A DNA stretch of 64,000 bases from Pseudomonas fluorescens (GTDB taxonomy: Bacteria > Pseudomonadota > Gammaproteobacteria > Pseudomonadales > Pseudomonadaceae): contig NZ_MSDF01000021.1 in the NCBI RefSeq assembly GCF_002022275.1, forward strand, positions 8,668 through 72,667, in the 5' to 3' direction. Shown piece by piece: positions 7,428 to 16,745 of the stretch. The notes beneath the pieces are model-generated. The model did no database searches. It saw only the letters and a program-made list of their open reading frames with translations, and was not told the DNA's origin. Within the stretch, counting starts at the first letter, position 1; each line of letters starts with the position of its first letter. A program made the translations under genes and the position numbers.

Positions 7428-9752
7428 TCAGAAGGTGTAGTCAGCCGATACAACGGCGGCACGACCATCACCCGGCACCGCCCAGCCGTTATTACGGATG
7501 CGGGTCAGGTAGTCCTTGTCGAACAGGTTGTTGATGTTCAGCTGCAGGTTCAACTGTTTGTTGACCTTGTACCCGAGCATCGCACGCTGCACCGCGTAAC
7601 CTGGCGCAGTCGGTGCTCCGGCGGCGCTGACCAGGTACTGCCTGGATTGCGCGGTAATGCCATATCCCACCTGGAAATCGTACGGCAGGTCGTACACCGT
7701 CCACAGGCTGGCCGCGTGTTTGGGCGTGAACGGCAGGGGTTCGCCTTTTTGCGCGTCAAAACCGGTGTTTGCCAGGGTGGCATCACTGGCGCTGCGCAGT
7801 ACGCGGGTGTCCAGGTAGGTGTAGTTGGCGAAGACCTTCCAGCGATCGGTAATTGCACCGCTCAGGCCCAGTGCCACGCCGTCGGCGCGCGCCTTGCCGT
7901 CGAGCGATTGCGAGCCGCTCAGGTTGGTAGGGTCGGGGTCGGCGACTTTGTAGTTGGTGCGGTCATTGCGGAAGATCGCACCCGTGACCGAGAGGGCGTT
8001 GTCGAGGAAGTCCCACTTGGTGCCGATTTCATAGCTGACGGCAGTTTCCGGGGCGACGTTGCAGTTGTTGGTGGCCGAACCTGAGGTTTTGGCCGGTGTG
8101 AAACAGCCCCCGTTGACGCTGGATTGCGACGGCGTCTTGCTGTTGCCGTAGGCGATATAGAAGCTGCCGTTTTCCACCGGTTTGTAGACCAGTGCCAGGC
8201 GGTAAGACGTCAGGTCATCCGATTGGCCGAAACGGGTGCCAGGGGTTTCTACGCCGGTCGGTGCGTAGGCATTCGTCACCGAACTGCCAGCGTTGTGCTC
8301 GTAACGCAGGCCACCGTTGATTTCCCATTGCGGGTTGAGTTTGAGCGTGTCGAAGGCGTACGCCGCGCGGTTGTTCAGCGCACCGTCGACGTGGGCTGCG
8401 CGGGTGAAATTGACGGGGCCGGCCCAGTCGGAGTTCGGATCGCTGAAGCTGACCGGCGGCGGAACGATCGTGGTGCCATTGCTGTTGGTCAACCATTTGC
8501 CGGTGTCTGCCTGGTATTCCTCGCGGCTGATCGCGATACCGGTCACCAGCGTGTGGTCGATGAAACCGGTGCTGAAGTGGCTGGTCACGTCGGTCTGGTT
8601 GGTGATCATTTTGTTCTGGGTGTTGCGCTCGTTACCCAGCGAACCGCCAGAGGGCTGGAAAAAGCCCGGTGCGAGGCCGGCAGGGCAAGGTGCGCCGGTG
8701 ATCTGGGTGCCGCTGGCCAGGCAGCCAGCCTGTGCGCCTTCGGGGCCGGAAGCGCGCAATTCCTGACGCACCCGCTCGATGCGGCTGAAGTTGCGCACCG
8801 ACACGGAGTCGTTGAAGTCGTGCTCCAGCTTCAGGCTGAGCGCATCCGAGGTGATCTGCTGGTCGTTGACGTTGTGGTAGCCGTAAAAATCGCTCCAGCC
8901 CACGCCCGGCATGGGTTTGCCGTTGTAGATCGGAATACCGTATTGCGGCGTGTTGTCATCCTTTTGGTGTTCGTAGCTGACAGTTACGCGGGTTGGGGTA
9001 CCCAGGCCAAAGGCGATAGAGGGCGCAATGCCCCAGCGCGAGTAATCTTCGTAATCGCGGCCGGGCACGTCGTTACCGTGGGCCATCAGGTTCAGACGAA
9101 ACGCTGTGGTGTCGTTGAGCTGGCTGTTGGAGTCGAGGGTGAAGCGCTTGTAACTATCGGTGCCGATACCGGCGCTCACGGTAGTTTTGTCACGCAATTC
9201 CGGCTGCTTGGTCACCAGGTTGATGGTGCCGCCGACCGCGCCTGAGCCTGAATACACCGAGCTTGCACCGCTGACGACTTCCACCTGCTCCAGGTTGAAG
9301 GGGTCGGTGCGGCTGTACTGCGCGCTGTCGCGTACGCCGTCGACGTAGATGTCACCGCTGGCGGAAAACCCGCGCAAGTTGATGCTGTCGCCGTAACCGC
9401 TGCCGCCTTCGCCGGCGCCAAACGTGATGCCCGGCACGGTGCTGAGCACGTCGCGCAGGGTCAGCAGGTTTTGATCATGAATGACTTCCTTTGGGACAAC
9501 CGTGATTGTCTGCGGCGTGTCGCGCAGGGCCTCGGTGTACTTGGGGGAAGAGGGAGCCACAGGGTTATAGGTGCTTTGGCTGGGGGCCTGGCCCTCAATG
9601 CTGGTCGCGCCGAGTTGAATTACGCCTGTGTTGTCGTCCGCTGCAGTCTCCGCTGCATAACTGAAACCTCCCTGCGCAGCCACTGCCAAACCCACCGCCG
9701 ACGCGAGCAAATGCCGCGATGAAAGGGGGGCAGAACTGATCCCGGTAGCCAT
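7428..9752 (-). CDS. TonB-dependent siderophore receptor (Fiu/PiuA-like)
   Basis: A 774-residue outer-membrane receptor. The ATG at 9752 gives a typical signal peptide ending near SYAAE. The plug domain shows DTPQTITVVPKEVI, LRDVLSTVPGITFGAGEGG and the LRGF motif. The beta-barrel follows and ends with the terminal Phe of SADYTF. Two short Cys-bracketed loops lie in the barrel (around GCLASG and GCFTPA). The plug resembles the catecholate receptors Fiu/PiuA, and the divergent Sel1-repeat neighbour resembles the piuA neighbourhood, but no PiuC-type oxygenase gene is present here. Iron-siderophore import is well supported; the exact ligand is inferred. Confidence 0.88.
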   Translation of the reverse strand: MATGISSAPLSSRHLLASAVGLAVAAQGGFSYAAETAADDNTGVIQLGATSIEGQAPSQSTYNPVAPSSPKYTEALRDTPQTITVVPKEVIHDQNLLTLRDVLSTVPGITFGAGEGGSGYGDSINLRGFSASGDIYVDGVRDSAQYSRTDPFNLEQVEVVSGASSVYSGSGAVGGTINLVTKQPELRDKTTVSAGIGTDSYKRFTLDSNSQLNDTTAFRLNLMAHGNDVPGRDYEDYSRWGIAPSIAFGLGTPTRVTVSYEHQKDDNTPQYGIPIYNGKPMPGVGWSDFYGYHNVNDQQITSDALSLKLEHDFNDSVSVRNFSRIERVRQELRASGPEGAQAGCLASGTQITGAPCPAGLAPGFFQPSGGSLGNERNTQNKMITNQTDVTSHFSTGFIDHTLVTGIAISREEYQADTGKWLTNSNGTTIVPPPVSFSDPNSDWAGPVNFTRAAHVDGALNNRAAYAFDTLKLNPQWEINGGLRYEHNAGSSVTNAYAPTGVETPGTRFGQSDDLTSYRLALVYKPVENGSFYIAYGNSKTPSQSSVNGGCFTPAKTSGSATNNCNVAPETAVSYEIGTKWDFLDNALSVTGAIFRNDRTNYKVADPDPTNLSGSQSLDGKARADGVALGLSGAITDRWKVFANYTYLDTRVLRSASDATLANTGFDAQKGEPLPFTPKHAASLWTVYDLPYDFQVGYGITAQSRQYLVSAAGAPTAPGYAVQRAMLGYKVNKQLNLQLNINNLFDKDYLTRIRNNGWAVPGDGRAAVVSADYTF

Positions 9753-9836
9753 TGAATATTCTCGTGTGGGTGAAAGTGAGATGCGATCGTAATTGATAAA
9801 GGATCTCAAATGTAATAGTTTGTAACGAAATAATTC

Positions 9837-10601
9837 ATGAAACTTTTGCGGTCTCGAATCGCATGCGGAGCGCGAATGCAGAGTGGGCAGGCAGACAGTG
9901 AACCGTCTGAAATCGGCGATAACCCGCGCGCGTATGTGCGCTGGGTCATGCATGCCGCACAGCTCGGTGATGCCGACGCACAGGCGACCCTGGGCCAGTT
10001 GCTGCTGGACGGGCATGGCGTGCAAAAGGATGCGCAACTGGCGTTGAGCTGGTTTCGTATCGCCGCTCGGCATCGCCACCCCATGGCAATCAATATGATC
10101 GGGCGGTGCCTGGAAAATGGCTGGGGCAGCGAGATCGATCTGACGCAGGCGGCGCACCAGTACCGGCAAGCGGCTGACCTTGGGCTGGATTGGGGCCTCT
10201 ACAACTACGGGCAACTGCTGACGCGCGGTCGGGGCGTGGAGAAAGATCTGTCAGCGGCTTACGAACTGTTCTGTCAGGCCGCCGCCAAGGGCCATCCCAA
10301 GTCGATGAACCTGCTGGGGCGCTTTCACCATGAGGGTGTCGTGGTGCCCAAAGACCTTCAGTTGGCGCGGCAGTGGTATCAGCGCGCAGCCGAAGGCGGG
10401 GATTTTCGCGGGCAATACAACCACGCGGCGGAGCTGGCCGACACCGGCGATACGGCGCAAGCCTGCGTCTGGCTTGAGCGGGCGCTGATGACGGCGACAC
10501 CGGGGTTTCTCCAGGCGGCTTATCCCGTGTTGCTGGGGTCGGCCTCAGACGAGATTCGCGAAATGGGCCTGCGCTACCAACGCCAATCCCTCGCCCCATA
10601 A
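9837..10601 (+). CDS. Sel1-repeat (tetratricopeptide-like) protein
   Basis: A 254-residue protein with about five Sel1-like repeats between residues 38 and 200. Each has the pattern A-x-LG-xx-xxxGxGV-xxDxxxAxxWF-xxAA. No signal peptide is obvious, so a cytoplasmic scaffold role is likely. It is divergent from the TonB receptor with only 84 bp between starts, suggesting shared iron control. The first ATG (9837) lacks a clear ribosome-binding site. An ATG at 9876 follows GGAG and may be the real start (241 residues). Specific function unknown. Confidence 0.75.
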   Translation: MKLLRSRIACGARMQSGQADSEPSEIGDNPRAYVRWVMHAAQLGDADAQATLGQLLLDGHGVQKDAQLALSWFRIAARHRHPMAINMIGRCLENGWGSEIDLTQAAHQYRQAADLGLDWGLYNYGQLLTRGRGVEKDLSAAYELFCQAAAKGHPKSMNLLGRFHHEGVVVPKDLQLARQWYQRAAEGGDFRGQYNHAAELADTGDTAQACVWLERALMTATPGFLQAAYPVLLGSASDEIREMGLRYQRQSLAP

Positions 10602-10602
10602 A

Positions 10603-10634
10603 AAAGCCCCTGAACCTTTCGGTGCAGGGGCTTT
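10603..10634. terminator. Bidirectional terminator between the Sel1 gene and glpD
   Basis: Hairpin AAAGCCCCTG / CAGGGGCTTT with an inner ACC/GGT pair and a preceding A-run. It lies between two convergent genes and can end both transcripts. Confidence 0.8.
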
Positions 10635-10662
10635 GCTTTATGTCGCGCGAGCCTGCGGCTGA

Positions 10663-12201
10663 TCAGGCCGCTTCAATCTTTGCACGTGTTTGCTCAACCT
10701 TGGACAGGTAGCGCTGCACGTTGTCCTGTTCCTGCGGTGTGGTGAACAGGCCCAGCTTGGTGCGGCGCCACAGCACGTCCTGAGGTTGGGTCGCCCATTC
10801 CTCGGCACACAGATAATTGACTTCGCGGGTGTACAGGCCGCCACCGAGGTGGTCGCCCAGGTCTGCCAGCGATTGCACGCCTTCCAGCAGGCGCCAGGTG
10901 CGGCTGCCGTAAGTGGTGGACCATCGACGGGCGATTTCGCTTGGGATCCAGTCGAACTTGGCGCGAATCGCTTCGGCCAGGGCCTCTGGCGTGGTCATGT
11001 TCTCGCCGCCAGGCAGGCTGGCACTAGCGGTCCAGCTCGGACGCATCTGCGTGAAGAACGGCGCCAACTGGGCCATCGCCGACTCGGCAAGCTTGCGGTA
11101 GGTGGTCAATTTGCCGCCGAACACCGACAGGATCGGTGCTTCGCCTTTAGCCCCAGACAGCGCCAGGGTGTAGTCACGGGTGATCGCCGACGGGTTATCC
11201 GACTCGTCGTTGCACAGCGGGCGCACGCCGGAGTAGGTGTGCACGATGTCGTCACGGCTCAGCTGTTTCTTGAAGTGCGCATTGACCACGTTGAGCATGT
11301 AGTCGGTTTCACCTTCGGTAATCGCAACCTTAGCCGGGTCACCGGTGTATTCGCGGTCAGTGGTGCCGATGATGGTCAGGTGGTTCAGGTACGGAATGGT
11401 GAATACGATGCGCTGGTCTTCGTTCTGCAGGATGTGCGCGTGGGCGCCTTCGTACAGCTTCGGCACGATCAGGTGGCTGCCCTGGATCAGGCGGATGCCG
11501 TAAGGCGAATCCAGCTTCAGGTCGTCCTTGATGAACTTGGCAACCCACGGGCCGGCCGCGTTCACCAAAGCACGGGCGCGGATCGAGAACAGGCTGCCGT
11601 CGGCGCGTTCCATGTTCATTTCCCACAGGCCATTGCTGCGGCGCGCACTGACGCAACGGGTCTGGGTGTGGATATGCGCGCCTTTTTCACGGGCGGCCAT
11701 CGCATTGAGTACTACAAGGCGGGCGTCGTCCACCCAGCAGTCGGAGTACTCGAAGCCTTTGGTGATTTCACTTTTCAACGGGCTGTCAGCGCCGAACTTC
11801 AGGCTTTTCGAACCTGCCAGTTTCTCGCGCTTGCCGAGGTGGTCGTAGAGGAACAGCCCCGCGCGAATCATCCACGCCGGGCGCAGGTGCGGGCGGTGCG
11901 GCAGTACGAAACGCATTTGTTTGACGATGTGCGGGGCCTTGGCCAGCAGCACTTCGCGTTCAGCGAGGGCTTCGCGCACCAGGCGGAATTCGTAATGTTC
12001 GAGATAGCGCAGGCCGCCGTGGATCAGCTTGCTGCTGGCCGACGAGGTGTGGCTGGCCAAGTCATCCTTTTCGCAAAGGAATACCGACAACCCGCGACCG
12101 GCTGCGTCTGCTGCAATGCCGACGCCATTGATCCCGCCACCGATTACGGCAACGTCATAGACTTCGGCAAGCGGTGGAGCAGGCAAGGTGGAAGGGTTCA
12201 T
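10663..12201 (-). CDS. glpD: Aerobic glycerol-3-phosphate dehydrogenase GlpD
   Basis: A 512-residue FAD enzyme that oxidises sn-glycerol 3-phosphate to dihydroxyacetone phosphate at the inner membrane and passes electrons to quinone. ATG 12201 is chosen because GAGG precedes it and the protein then starts shortly before the dinucleotide-binding motif VAVIGGGINGVGIA. Other family features are SSKLIHGGLRYLEHYEF and the C-terminal GlpD cap domain. A candidate GlpR operator lies 43-62 bp upstream of the start, and glpR follows after a REP element, consistent with control by GlpR. Confidence 0.95.
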   Translation of the reverse strand: MNPSTLPAPPLAEVYDVAVIGGGINGVGIAADAAGRGLSVFLCEKDDLASHTSSASSKLIHGGLRYLEHYEFRLVREALAEREVLLAKAPHIVKQMRFVLPHRPHLRPAWMIRAGLFLYDHLGKREKLAGSKSLKFGADSPLKSEITKGFEYSDCWVDDARLVVLNAMAAREKGAHIHTQTRCVSARRSNGLWEMNMERADGSLFSIRARALVNAAGPWVAKFIKDDLKLDSPYGIRLIQGSHLIVPKLYEGAHAHILQNEDQRIVFTIPYLNHLTIIGTTDREYTGDPAKVAITEGETDYMLNVVNAHFKKQLSRDDIVHTYSGVRPLCNDESDNPSAITRDYTLALSGAKGEAPILSVFGGKLTTYRKLAESAMAQLAPFFTQMRPSWTASASLPGGENMTTPEALAEAIRAKFDWIPSEIARRWSTTYGSRTWRLLEGVQSLADLGDHLGGGLYTREVNYLCAEEWATQPQDVLWRRTKLGLFTTPQEQDNVQRYLSKVEQTRAKIEAA

Positions 12202-12243
12202 CGGCTGGCCTCGCGATCTTTTTCGTCTTGGAATTCGAACATT

Positions 12244-12263
12244 AATGTTCATTTGCGAAAATG
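12244..12263. promoter_or_regulatory. Candidate GlpR operator upstream of glpD
   Basis: AATGTTCATTTGCGAAAATG matches 16 of 20 positions of the enterobacterial GlpR consensus (WATKYTCGWWAWCGMWMATW). It lies within 65 bp of the glpD start, a repressor position. An overlapping dyad, TTCGAACATTAATGTTC, is also visible just before it. Confidence 0.55.
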
Positions 12264-12367
12264 GTAGCTGATAAACGCGCGCACAGCCACCCGACTTCGA
12301 TTGAAAAAACTCATCGAAGGGCGGGGAAAGGAACAATTGTGAACACCCTGAGACCTGAACTCGCTTC

Positions 12368-12499
12368 GTGGCGAGCGGGCTTGCCCCGCGTTGGGCTGCG
12401 AAGCGGCCCCAGAAAAGGCGCCGCAGAGTGTCAGATACAGTCAGGCTGAAGGTGTTGGGGCTGCTGCGCAGCCCAACGCGGGGCAAGCCCGCTCGCCAC
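12368..12499. repeat. Paired REP element (GTGGCGAGCGGGCTTGC type)
   Basis: Long arms beginning GTGGCGAGCGGGCTTGCCCC and ending in the exact complement, with GTTGGGCTGCG / CGCAGCCCAAC inner arms. It fills the gap between glpR and glpD. The same family occurs at 23.6, 31.3 and 34.9 kb. Confidence 0.88.
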
Positions 12500-12517
12500 A
12501 GTGATGCCCAGTGAGAC

Positions 12518-13273
12518 TTAGACGACTTCCAGCCGAACCTTGTGCTGATTCAACAACTGCACCAACGCCGGCACCGGCTGCTGATCAGTCACCAAACAAT
12601 CCACCAGACTGATCGGCCCCAAGCGAATCATGGCATTGCGCCCGAATTTGCTTGAGTCCGCCGCCAAAATCACTTGGCGCGCATTGGCGATGATCGCCTG
12701 TGAAACCCGTACTTCCTGATAATCGAAGTCCAGCAGGCTGCCGTCTTCGTCAATCCCGCTGATACCCACCAGCGCAAAATCCACCTTGAACTGGTTGATA
12801 AAGTCGACACTGGCCTGGCCCACCACGCCGCCATCACGGCGCACGTTGCCGCCGGTGAGCAACACATCAAAATCGTCCTTGGCACTGAGCATGGTGGCGA
12901 CGTTGAGGTTATTGGTGATGATTTTCAGGTGGTTGTGATTCAGCAGCGCACGGGCGATGGACTCGGTCGTGGTACCGATATTGATGAACAGCGAGGCGTG
13001 ATCCGGGATTTGCGCTGCGATGGCTTCGCCGATGCGTTGTTTCTCGTCGCGCATCTGGTCGGCCCGCATGGCGTAGGCGGTGTTTTCAACGCTGGAGTCA
13101 TAGGCCGCGCCGCCGTGGTAGCGGCGCAGCAGATTGGCGTCCGCCAGCTGGTTGATATCGCGGCGGATGGTTTGCGGGGTGACAACGAACAGCTGCGCCA
13201 TTTCTTCGATACTGACGTAGCCGCGTTCGCGGACCAGCTCGAGGATTTGTTGTTGGCGGGGAGGCAGATTCAT
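12518..13273 (-). CDS. glpR: Glycerol regulon repressor GlpR (DeoR family)
   Basis: A 251-residue DeoR-family repressor. The N-terminal winged helix-turn-helix includes RGYVSIEEMAQLFVVTPQTI and RRDINQLA. The C-terminal sugar-phosphate sensing domain shows NIGTTTESIA, ITNNLNVA and LTGGNVRRDGGVVG. The ligand is expected to be glycerol 3-phosphate. The gene lies between glpK and glpD, the standard Pseudomonas arrangement. Candidate operators are seen upstream of glpD and glpF. Confidence 0.93.
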   Translation of the reverse strand: MNLPPRQQQILELVRERGYVSIEEMAQLFVVTPQTIRRDINQLADANLLRRYHGGAAYDSSVENTAYAMRADQMRDEKQRIGEAIAAQIPDHASLFINIGTTTESIARALLNHNHLKIITNNLNVATMLSAKDDFDVLLTGGNVRRDGGVVGQASVDFINQFKVDFALVGISGIDEDGSLLDFDYQEVRVSQAIIANARQVILAADSSKFGRNAMIRLGPISLVDCLVTDQQPVPALVQLLNQHKVRLEVV

Positions 13274-13368
13274 GGGGCGTCCTTTGGGCTGCCATACAAA
13301 AGTGGCCCATGATGACGCAGGAATCTGCTCCCTGCCAGTTACAACCCTCTATAGGTCCGGCGCTTGGC

Positions 13369-14874
13369 TTATTCAGCGCCTTCGTGCGGCTCCCAGTCAC
13401 GGGTGCGGCTCACCGCTTTTTGCCAGCCGGCGTAGAGTTTTTCCTTGGCGGCTTCATCCAGTTGCGGTTCGAATTCGCGCTCGATCACGGCCTTGCCGCG
13501 CAACTCGTCCAGGCTGCCCCAGAAGCCACAGGCCAGGCCTGCCAGGTAGGCGGCGCCGAGTGCGGTGGTCTCGCGCATTTGCGGGCGCTCGACCTGGGTG
13601 CCGAGGATGTCGGCCTGGAACTGCATCAGGAAATTGTTGGCGACCGCGCCGCCGTCCACACGCAAGGCTTTGAGGCGTTCGCCGGAATCCTGCTGCATGG
13701 CGTCCAGTACGTCGCGGGTCTGGTAGGCAATCGACTCCAGGGCTGCACGAATAATGTGATCCACACGTACGCCACGGGTCAGGCCGAACAGCGCACCACG
13801 GGCATACGGGTCCCAATACGGAGCGCCCAGGCCGGTGAAGGCTGGCACCAGGTACACGCCGTTGCTGTCCTTGACCTTGCTGGCGAAGTATTCGGTGTCG
13901 GTGGCGTCGGCGATGATCTTCAGCTCGTCACGCAGCCATTGCACGGTGGAACCGCCGTTGAACACCGCACCTTCCAGGGCGTAAGCCACTTCGCCGCGCG
14001 GGCCGCAGGCGATGGTGGTGAGCATGCCGTGTTTGGATTTCACCGCCTTGTCGCCGGTGTTCATCAGCAGGAAGCAGCCGGTGCCGTAGGTGTTCTTGGC
14101 TTGGCCGGCTTCTACACACATCTGGCCGAACAACGCTGCTTGCTGGTCACCGGCGATGCCGCCGATGGCGATGCCGCTCTTGGTGCGGCCGTAGATTTCC
14201 GAGGACGACTTCACTTCCGGCAGCATTTCGCGCGGCACGTCGAGGATCTCCAGCATCTTCGCATCCCATTCCAGGGTGTGGATGTTGAAGAGCATGGTGC
14301 GTGAAGCGTTGGTGTAGTCGGTGACGTGGGTCTTGCCGCCGGTAAATTTCCAGATCAGCCAGCTGTCGATGGTGCCGAACAACAGCTCACCGTTGCGCGC
14401 ACGCTCGCGGCTGCCTTCGACGTGGTCGAGGATCCACTTGAGCTTGGTGCCGGAGAAGTAGGGGTCGGTGACCAGGCCAGTGGTGTCATTGATGTATTGC
14501 TCGTGGCCATCGCGCTTGAGTTGCTGGCAGATCTCGGTGCTGCGGCGGCACTGCCAGACGATCGCATTGTAGATCGGGCGACCGGTGACTTTGTCCCACA
14601 CCACGGTGGTTTCACGCTGGTTGGTGATGCCGATGGCGGCGACCTGGTCATGATGCAGGCCGGCTTGTGCCAGAGCCTCGACCATCACCGCGCTTTGGGT
14701 GGCGAAGATTTCCATCGGGTCATGTTCGACCCAGCCCGGCTGCGGGTAATGCTGGGTGAATTCACGCTGGGCGGTGCAGACCACGTTGGCGTCGCGATCG
14801 AAGATGATCGCGCGCGAACTGGTGGTGCCCTGGTCAAGGGCAATGATGTAGTTCTTATTCTGAATATCGGTCAT
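13369..14874 (-). CDS. glpK: Glycerol kinase GlpK
   Basis: A 501-residue FGGY-family kinase that phosphorylates glycerol to sn-glycerol 3-phosphate with ATP. The N-terminus shows IALDQGTTSSRAI, followed by WVEHDPMEI, IGITNQRETTVVWD and, in the second half, GGSTVQWLRDEL and LRVDGGAVANNFLMQ. Length is standard. It lies 80 bp downstream of glpF and is probably cotranscribed with it, with glpR next. Confidence 0.96.
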   Translation of the reverse strand: MTDIQNKNYIIALDQGTTSSRAIIFDRDANVVCTAQREFTQHYPQPGWVEHDPMEIFATQSAVMVEALAQAGLHHDQVAAIGITNQRETTVVWDKVTGRPIYNAIVWQCRRSTEICQQLKRDGHEQYINDTTGLVTDPYFSGTKLKWILDHVEGSRERARNGELLFGTIDSWLIWKFTGGKTHVTDYTNASRTMLFNIHTLEWDAKMLEILDVPREMLPEVKSSSEIYGRTKSGIAIGGIAGDQQAALFGQMCVEAGQAKNTYGTGCFLLMNTGDKAVKSKHGMLTTIACGPRGEVAYALEGAVFNGGSTVQWLRDELKIIADATDTEYFASKVKDSNGVYLVPAFTGLGAPYWDPYARGALFGLTRGVRVDHIIRAALESIAYQTRDVLDAMQQDSGERLKALRVDGGAVANNFLMQFQADILGTQVERPQMRETTALGAAYLAGLACGFWGSLDELRGKAVIEREFEPQLDEAAKEKLYAGWQKAVSRTRDWEPHEGAE

Positions 14875-14954
14875 GTCGATTGCCTTGGACGGAAATAAAG
14901 AAGTGAGTAATCAGCCTGGGCCGCAAAGGGGCAGTGGGCACCAGGCTGGCGTGT

Positions 14955-15812
14955 TCAGGAAATACGCGTCTTGCCGTTGACAGCCGTGTCAGGTGTTTCT
15001 TCATCTATAGCAGGTGCCGCGCTGGGCAGATGGCGAGCGATCAGCCCGCGATAGGCCGCAGCGCCGAGGCATGCGCCCACGATCGGCGCGAAAATCGGCA
15101 CCAGGAAGTAAGGAATATCGCGACCACCGGTAAAGGCCATTTCACCCCAGCCAGCGAAAAAGGTCATCAGCTTGGGCCCGAAATCCCGCGCCGGGTTCAT
15201 CGCAAAACCGGTCAACGGGCCCATGGCGCTGCCAATCACGGCGATCAACAGGCCGATCAGCAGTGGGGCCAATGCACCACGTGGCAGGCCGTTGTTGTCG
15301 TCGGTGAGGGCCATGATCACGCCCATCAGGATGGCGGTGATGACCACTTCAACCAGAAATGCCTGGGCGGTGCTCAGCAGCGCGTGGGGGTAGGTGGAGA
15401 ATACCGACGCCAGTTCCAGGCTGGCCTGGGAGCCGCGAACCATATGGTGGGTTTGTTCGTAATCGAAAAACAGGTTGCTGTAGAGCGTGTACACCAAGGC
15501 CGCCGAGCAGAAGGCGCCGGCCACCTGAGCGAGAATGTAGAAGGGCAGTTTGCGTTTTTCGAAATCGGCAAAAATGCACAGGGCGATACTGACCGCTGGA
15601 TTGAGGTGAGCCCCGGAAATACCGGCGGTGAGGTAGATCGCCATGCTGACGCCGATCCCCCAGATGATGCTGATCTCCCACAACCCGAAGCTGGCACCCG
15701 CGACCTTGAGCGCAGCGACACATCCTGTACCGAAGAAGATCAGAAGCGCAGTCCCCAGGAATTCGGCCATGCATTGGCTCGAAAGTGAAGGCTGTTGAAG
15801 AGCAGTTGTCAT
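14955..15812 (-). CDS. glpF: Glycerol uptake facilitator GlpF (aquaglyceroporin)
   Basis: A 285-residue MIP-family channel with six membrane segments and the two half-helix NPA motifs, GAHLNPAVS and GFAMNPARD; the Asp after the second NPAR is typical of glycerol facilitators. ATG 15812 follows GAGG at a good distance and is used in place of a longer upstream start. It is the first gene of the glpFK unit, and a GlpR-like site lies about 130 bp upstream. Confidence 0.95.
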   Translation of the reverse strand: MTTALQQPSLSSQCMAEFLGTALLIFFGTGCVAALKVAGASFGLWEISIIWGIGVSMAIYLTAGISGAHLNPAVSIALCIFADFEKRKLPFYILAQVAGAFCSAALVYTLYSNLFFDYEQTHHMVRGSQASLELASVFSTYPHALLSTAQAFLVEVVITAILMGVIMALTDDNNGLPRGALAPLLIGLLIAVIGSAMGPLTGFAMNPARDFGPKLMTFFAGWGEMAFTGGRDIPYFLVPIFAPIVGACLGAAAYRGLIARHLPSAAPAIDEETPDTAVNGKTRIS

Positions 15813-15940
15813 GGAAAACCTCGATTGTTGTTCTTGTCTGGCGCACAACCTCATCGGGTTGTTGCGCGATTTTCACCGTGGCCAGGATCCCCATCCTGTC
15901 CGCGGCTTACTGCTGGAGTACTGCAGCACTATTCCTACAG

Positions 15941-15960
15941 TATTCGGAAACGAAAAAATA
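15941..15960. promoter_or_regulatory. Candidate GlpR operator upstream of glpF
   Basis: TATTCGGAAACGAAAAAATA contains the TTCG-N4-CGAA core of GlpR operators and lies in the 327-bp glpF/ybaK intergenic region. The rest of that region is AT-rich on the glpF side, with no further gene seen. Confidence 0.45.
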
Positions 15961-16139
15961 TAGACAAGAATGACGGCTGTCAAAGGTCGAAAGTGAACGA
16001 TCGGTCATTTTCCAACTATAGGTCTGGTGAATGATCACGCCAGGGGCGAGGTGGGCTTCTCTTTCCAGTGGGCGTACTAGAGCCTTTTGCATGGCCTTGG
16101 CCTAGAATTGGCCATCTGTTTGCCACGCCCGGAGCCTTC

Positions 16140-16610
16140 ATGACCCCTGCATTGGATTTGTTGAAAAAAGTTCGCGCCGAACATCGCATCCATAGTTATG
16201 AACACGACCCCAAGGCTGCCTCCTATGGCCTGGAGGCCGCGGAAAAATTGGGCCTCGACCCGGCGCAGGTGTTCAAGACGCTGTTGGCCAGCAGCGAGAA
16301 AGGCGAATTGCTGGTGGCCGTGGTGCCGGTCGTCGGAAGCCTGGATTTAAAAGCCCTGGCTCAGGCGGCTGGGGTGAAAAAAGTCGAAATGGCCGACCCG
16401 GCTGCGGCGCAGCGTTCCACGGGTTACTTGTTGGGTGGCATCAGCCCGTTGGGGCAGAAGAAGCGTTTACGCACGTTTATCGATGTGACGGCGCAGCCGT
16501 TCGCGACGATTTTTGTGAGTGCGGGGAGGAGGGGGTTGGAAGTGGAGCTGCCGGCGGCGGTGTTGGCTGAGCAGACCCAGGCCAAATTTGCGGAAATTGG
16601 CCGGGCGTAA
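16140..16610 (+). CDS. ybaK: YbaK/EbsC-type Cys-tRNA(Pro) deacylase
   Basis: A 156-residue protein of the YbaK/ProX editing family, which hydrolyses Cys-tRNA(Pro) made in error by prolyl-tRNA synthetase. ATG 16140 follows GGAG. Recognisable stretches are YGLEAAEKLGLDPAQVFKTL, KKVEMADPAAAQRSTGYLLG and the catalytic-lysine region GGISPLGQKKRLRTF. It stands alone and is followed by a REP element. Confidence 0.88.
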   Translation: MTPALDLLKKVRAEHRIHSYEHDPKAASYGLEAAEKLGLDPAQVFKTLLASSEKGELLVAVVPVVGSLDLKALAQAAGVKKVEMADPAAAQRSTGYLLGGISPLGQKKRLRTFIDVTAQPFATIFVSAGRRGLEVELPAAVLAEQTQAKFAEIGRA

Positions 16611-16630
16611 TCTTATGCTACTGAAGATCT

Positions 16631-16723
16631 AATGTGGGAGGGGGCTTGCTCCCGATGGCGGTGTGTCAGCTACAAATAAGCTGACTGAAACACTGCTATC
16701 GGGAGCAAGCCCCCTCCCACATT
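16631..16723. repeat. Paired REP element (TGTGGGAGGGGGCTTGC type)
   Basis: Arms AATGTGGGAGGGGGCTTGCT and the complement are separated by about 45 bp that contain a small dyad (CAGCT..AGCTG). It lies between two convergent genes and ends in a T-run, so it may also act as terminator for ybaK. Confidence 0.85.
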
Positions 16724-16745
16724 TTTGATTGAGTTTCGTCAGAGA

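Noticed and set aside
9781..9830. Fur box between the TonB receptor and the Sel1 gene
   Set aside because: Iron control is likely, but only short TGATAA/GATC-like words are seen and no convincing 19-bp match.
10690..12267. 525-codon plus-strand frame opposite glpD
   Set aside because: Antisense shadow of a fully recognisable enzyme gene.
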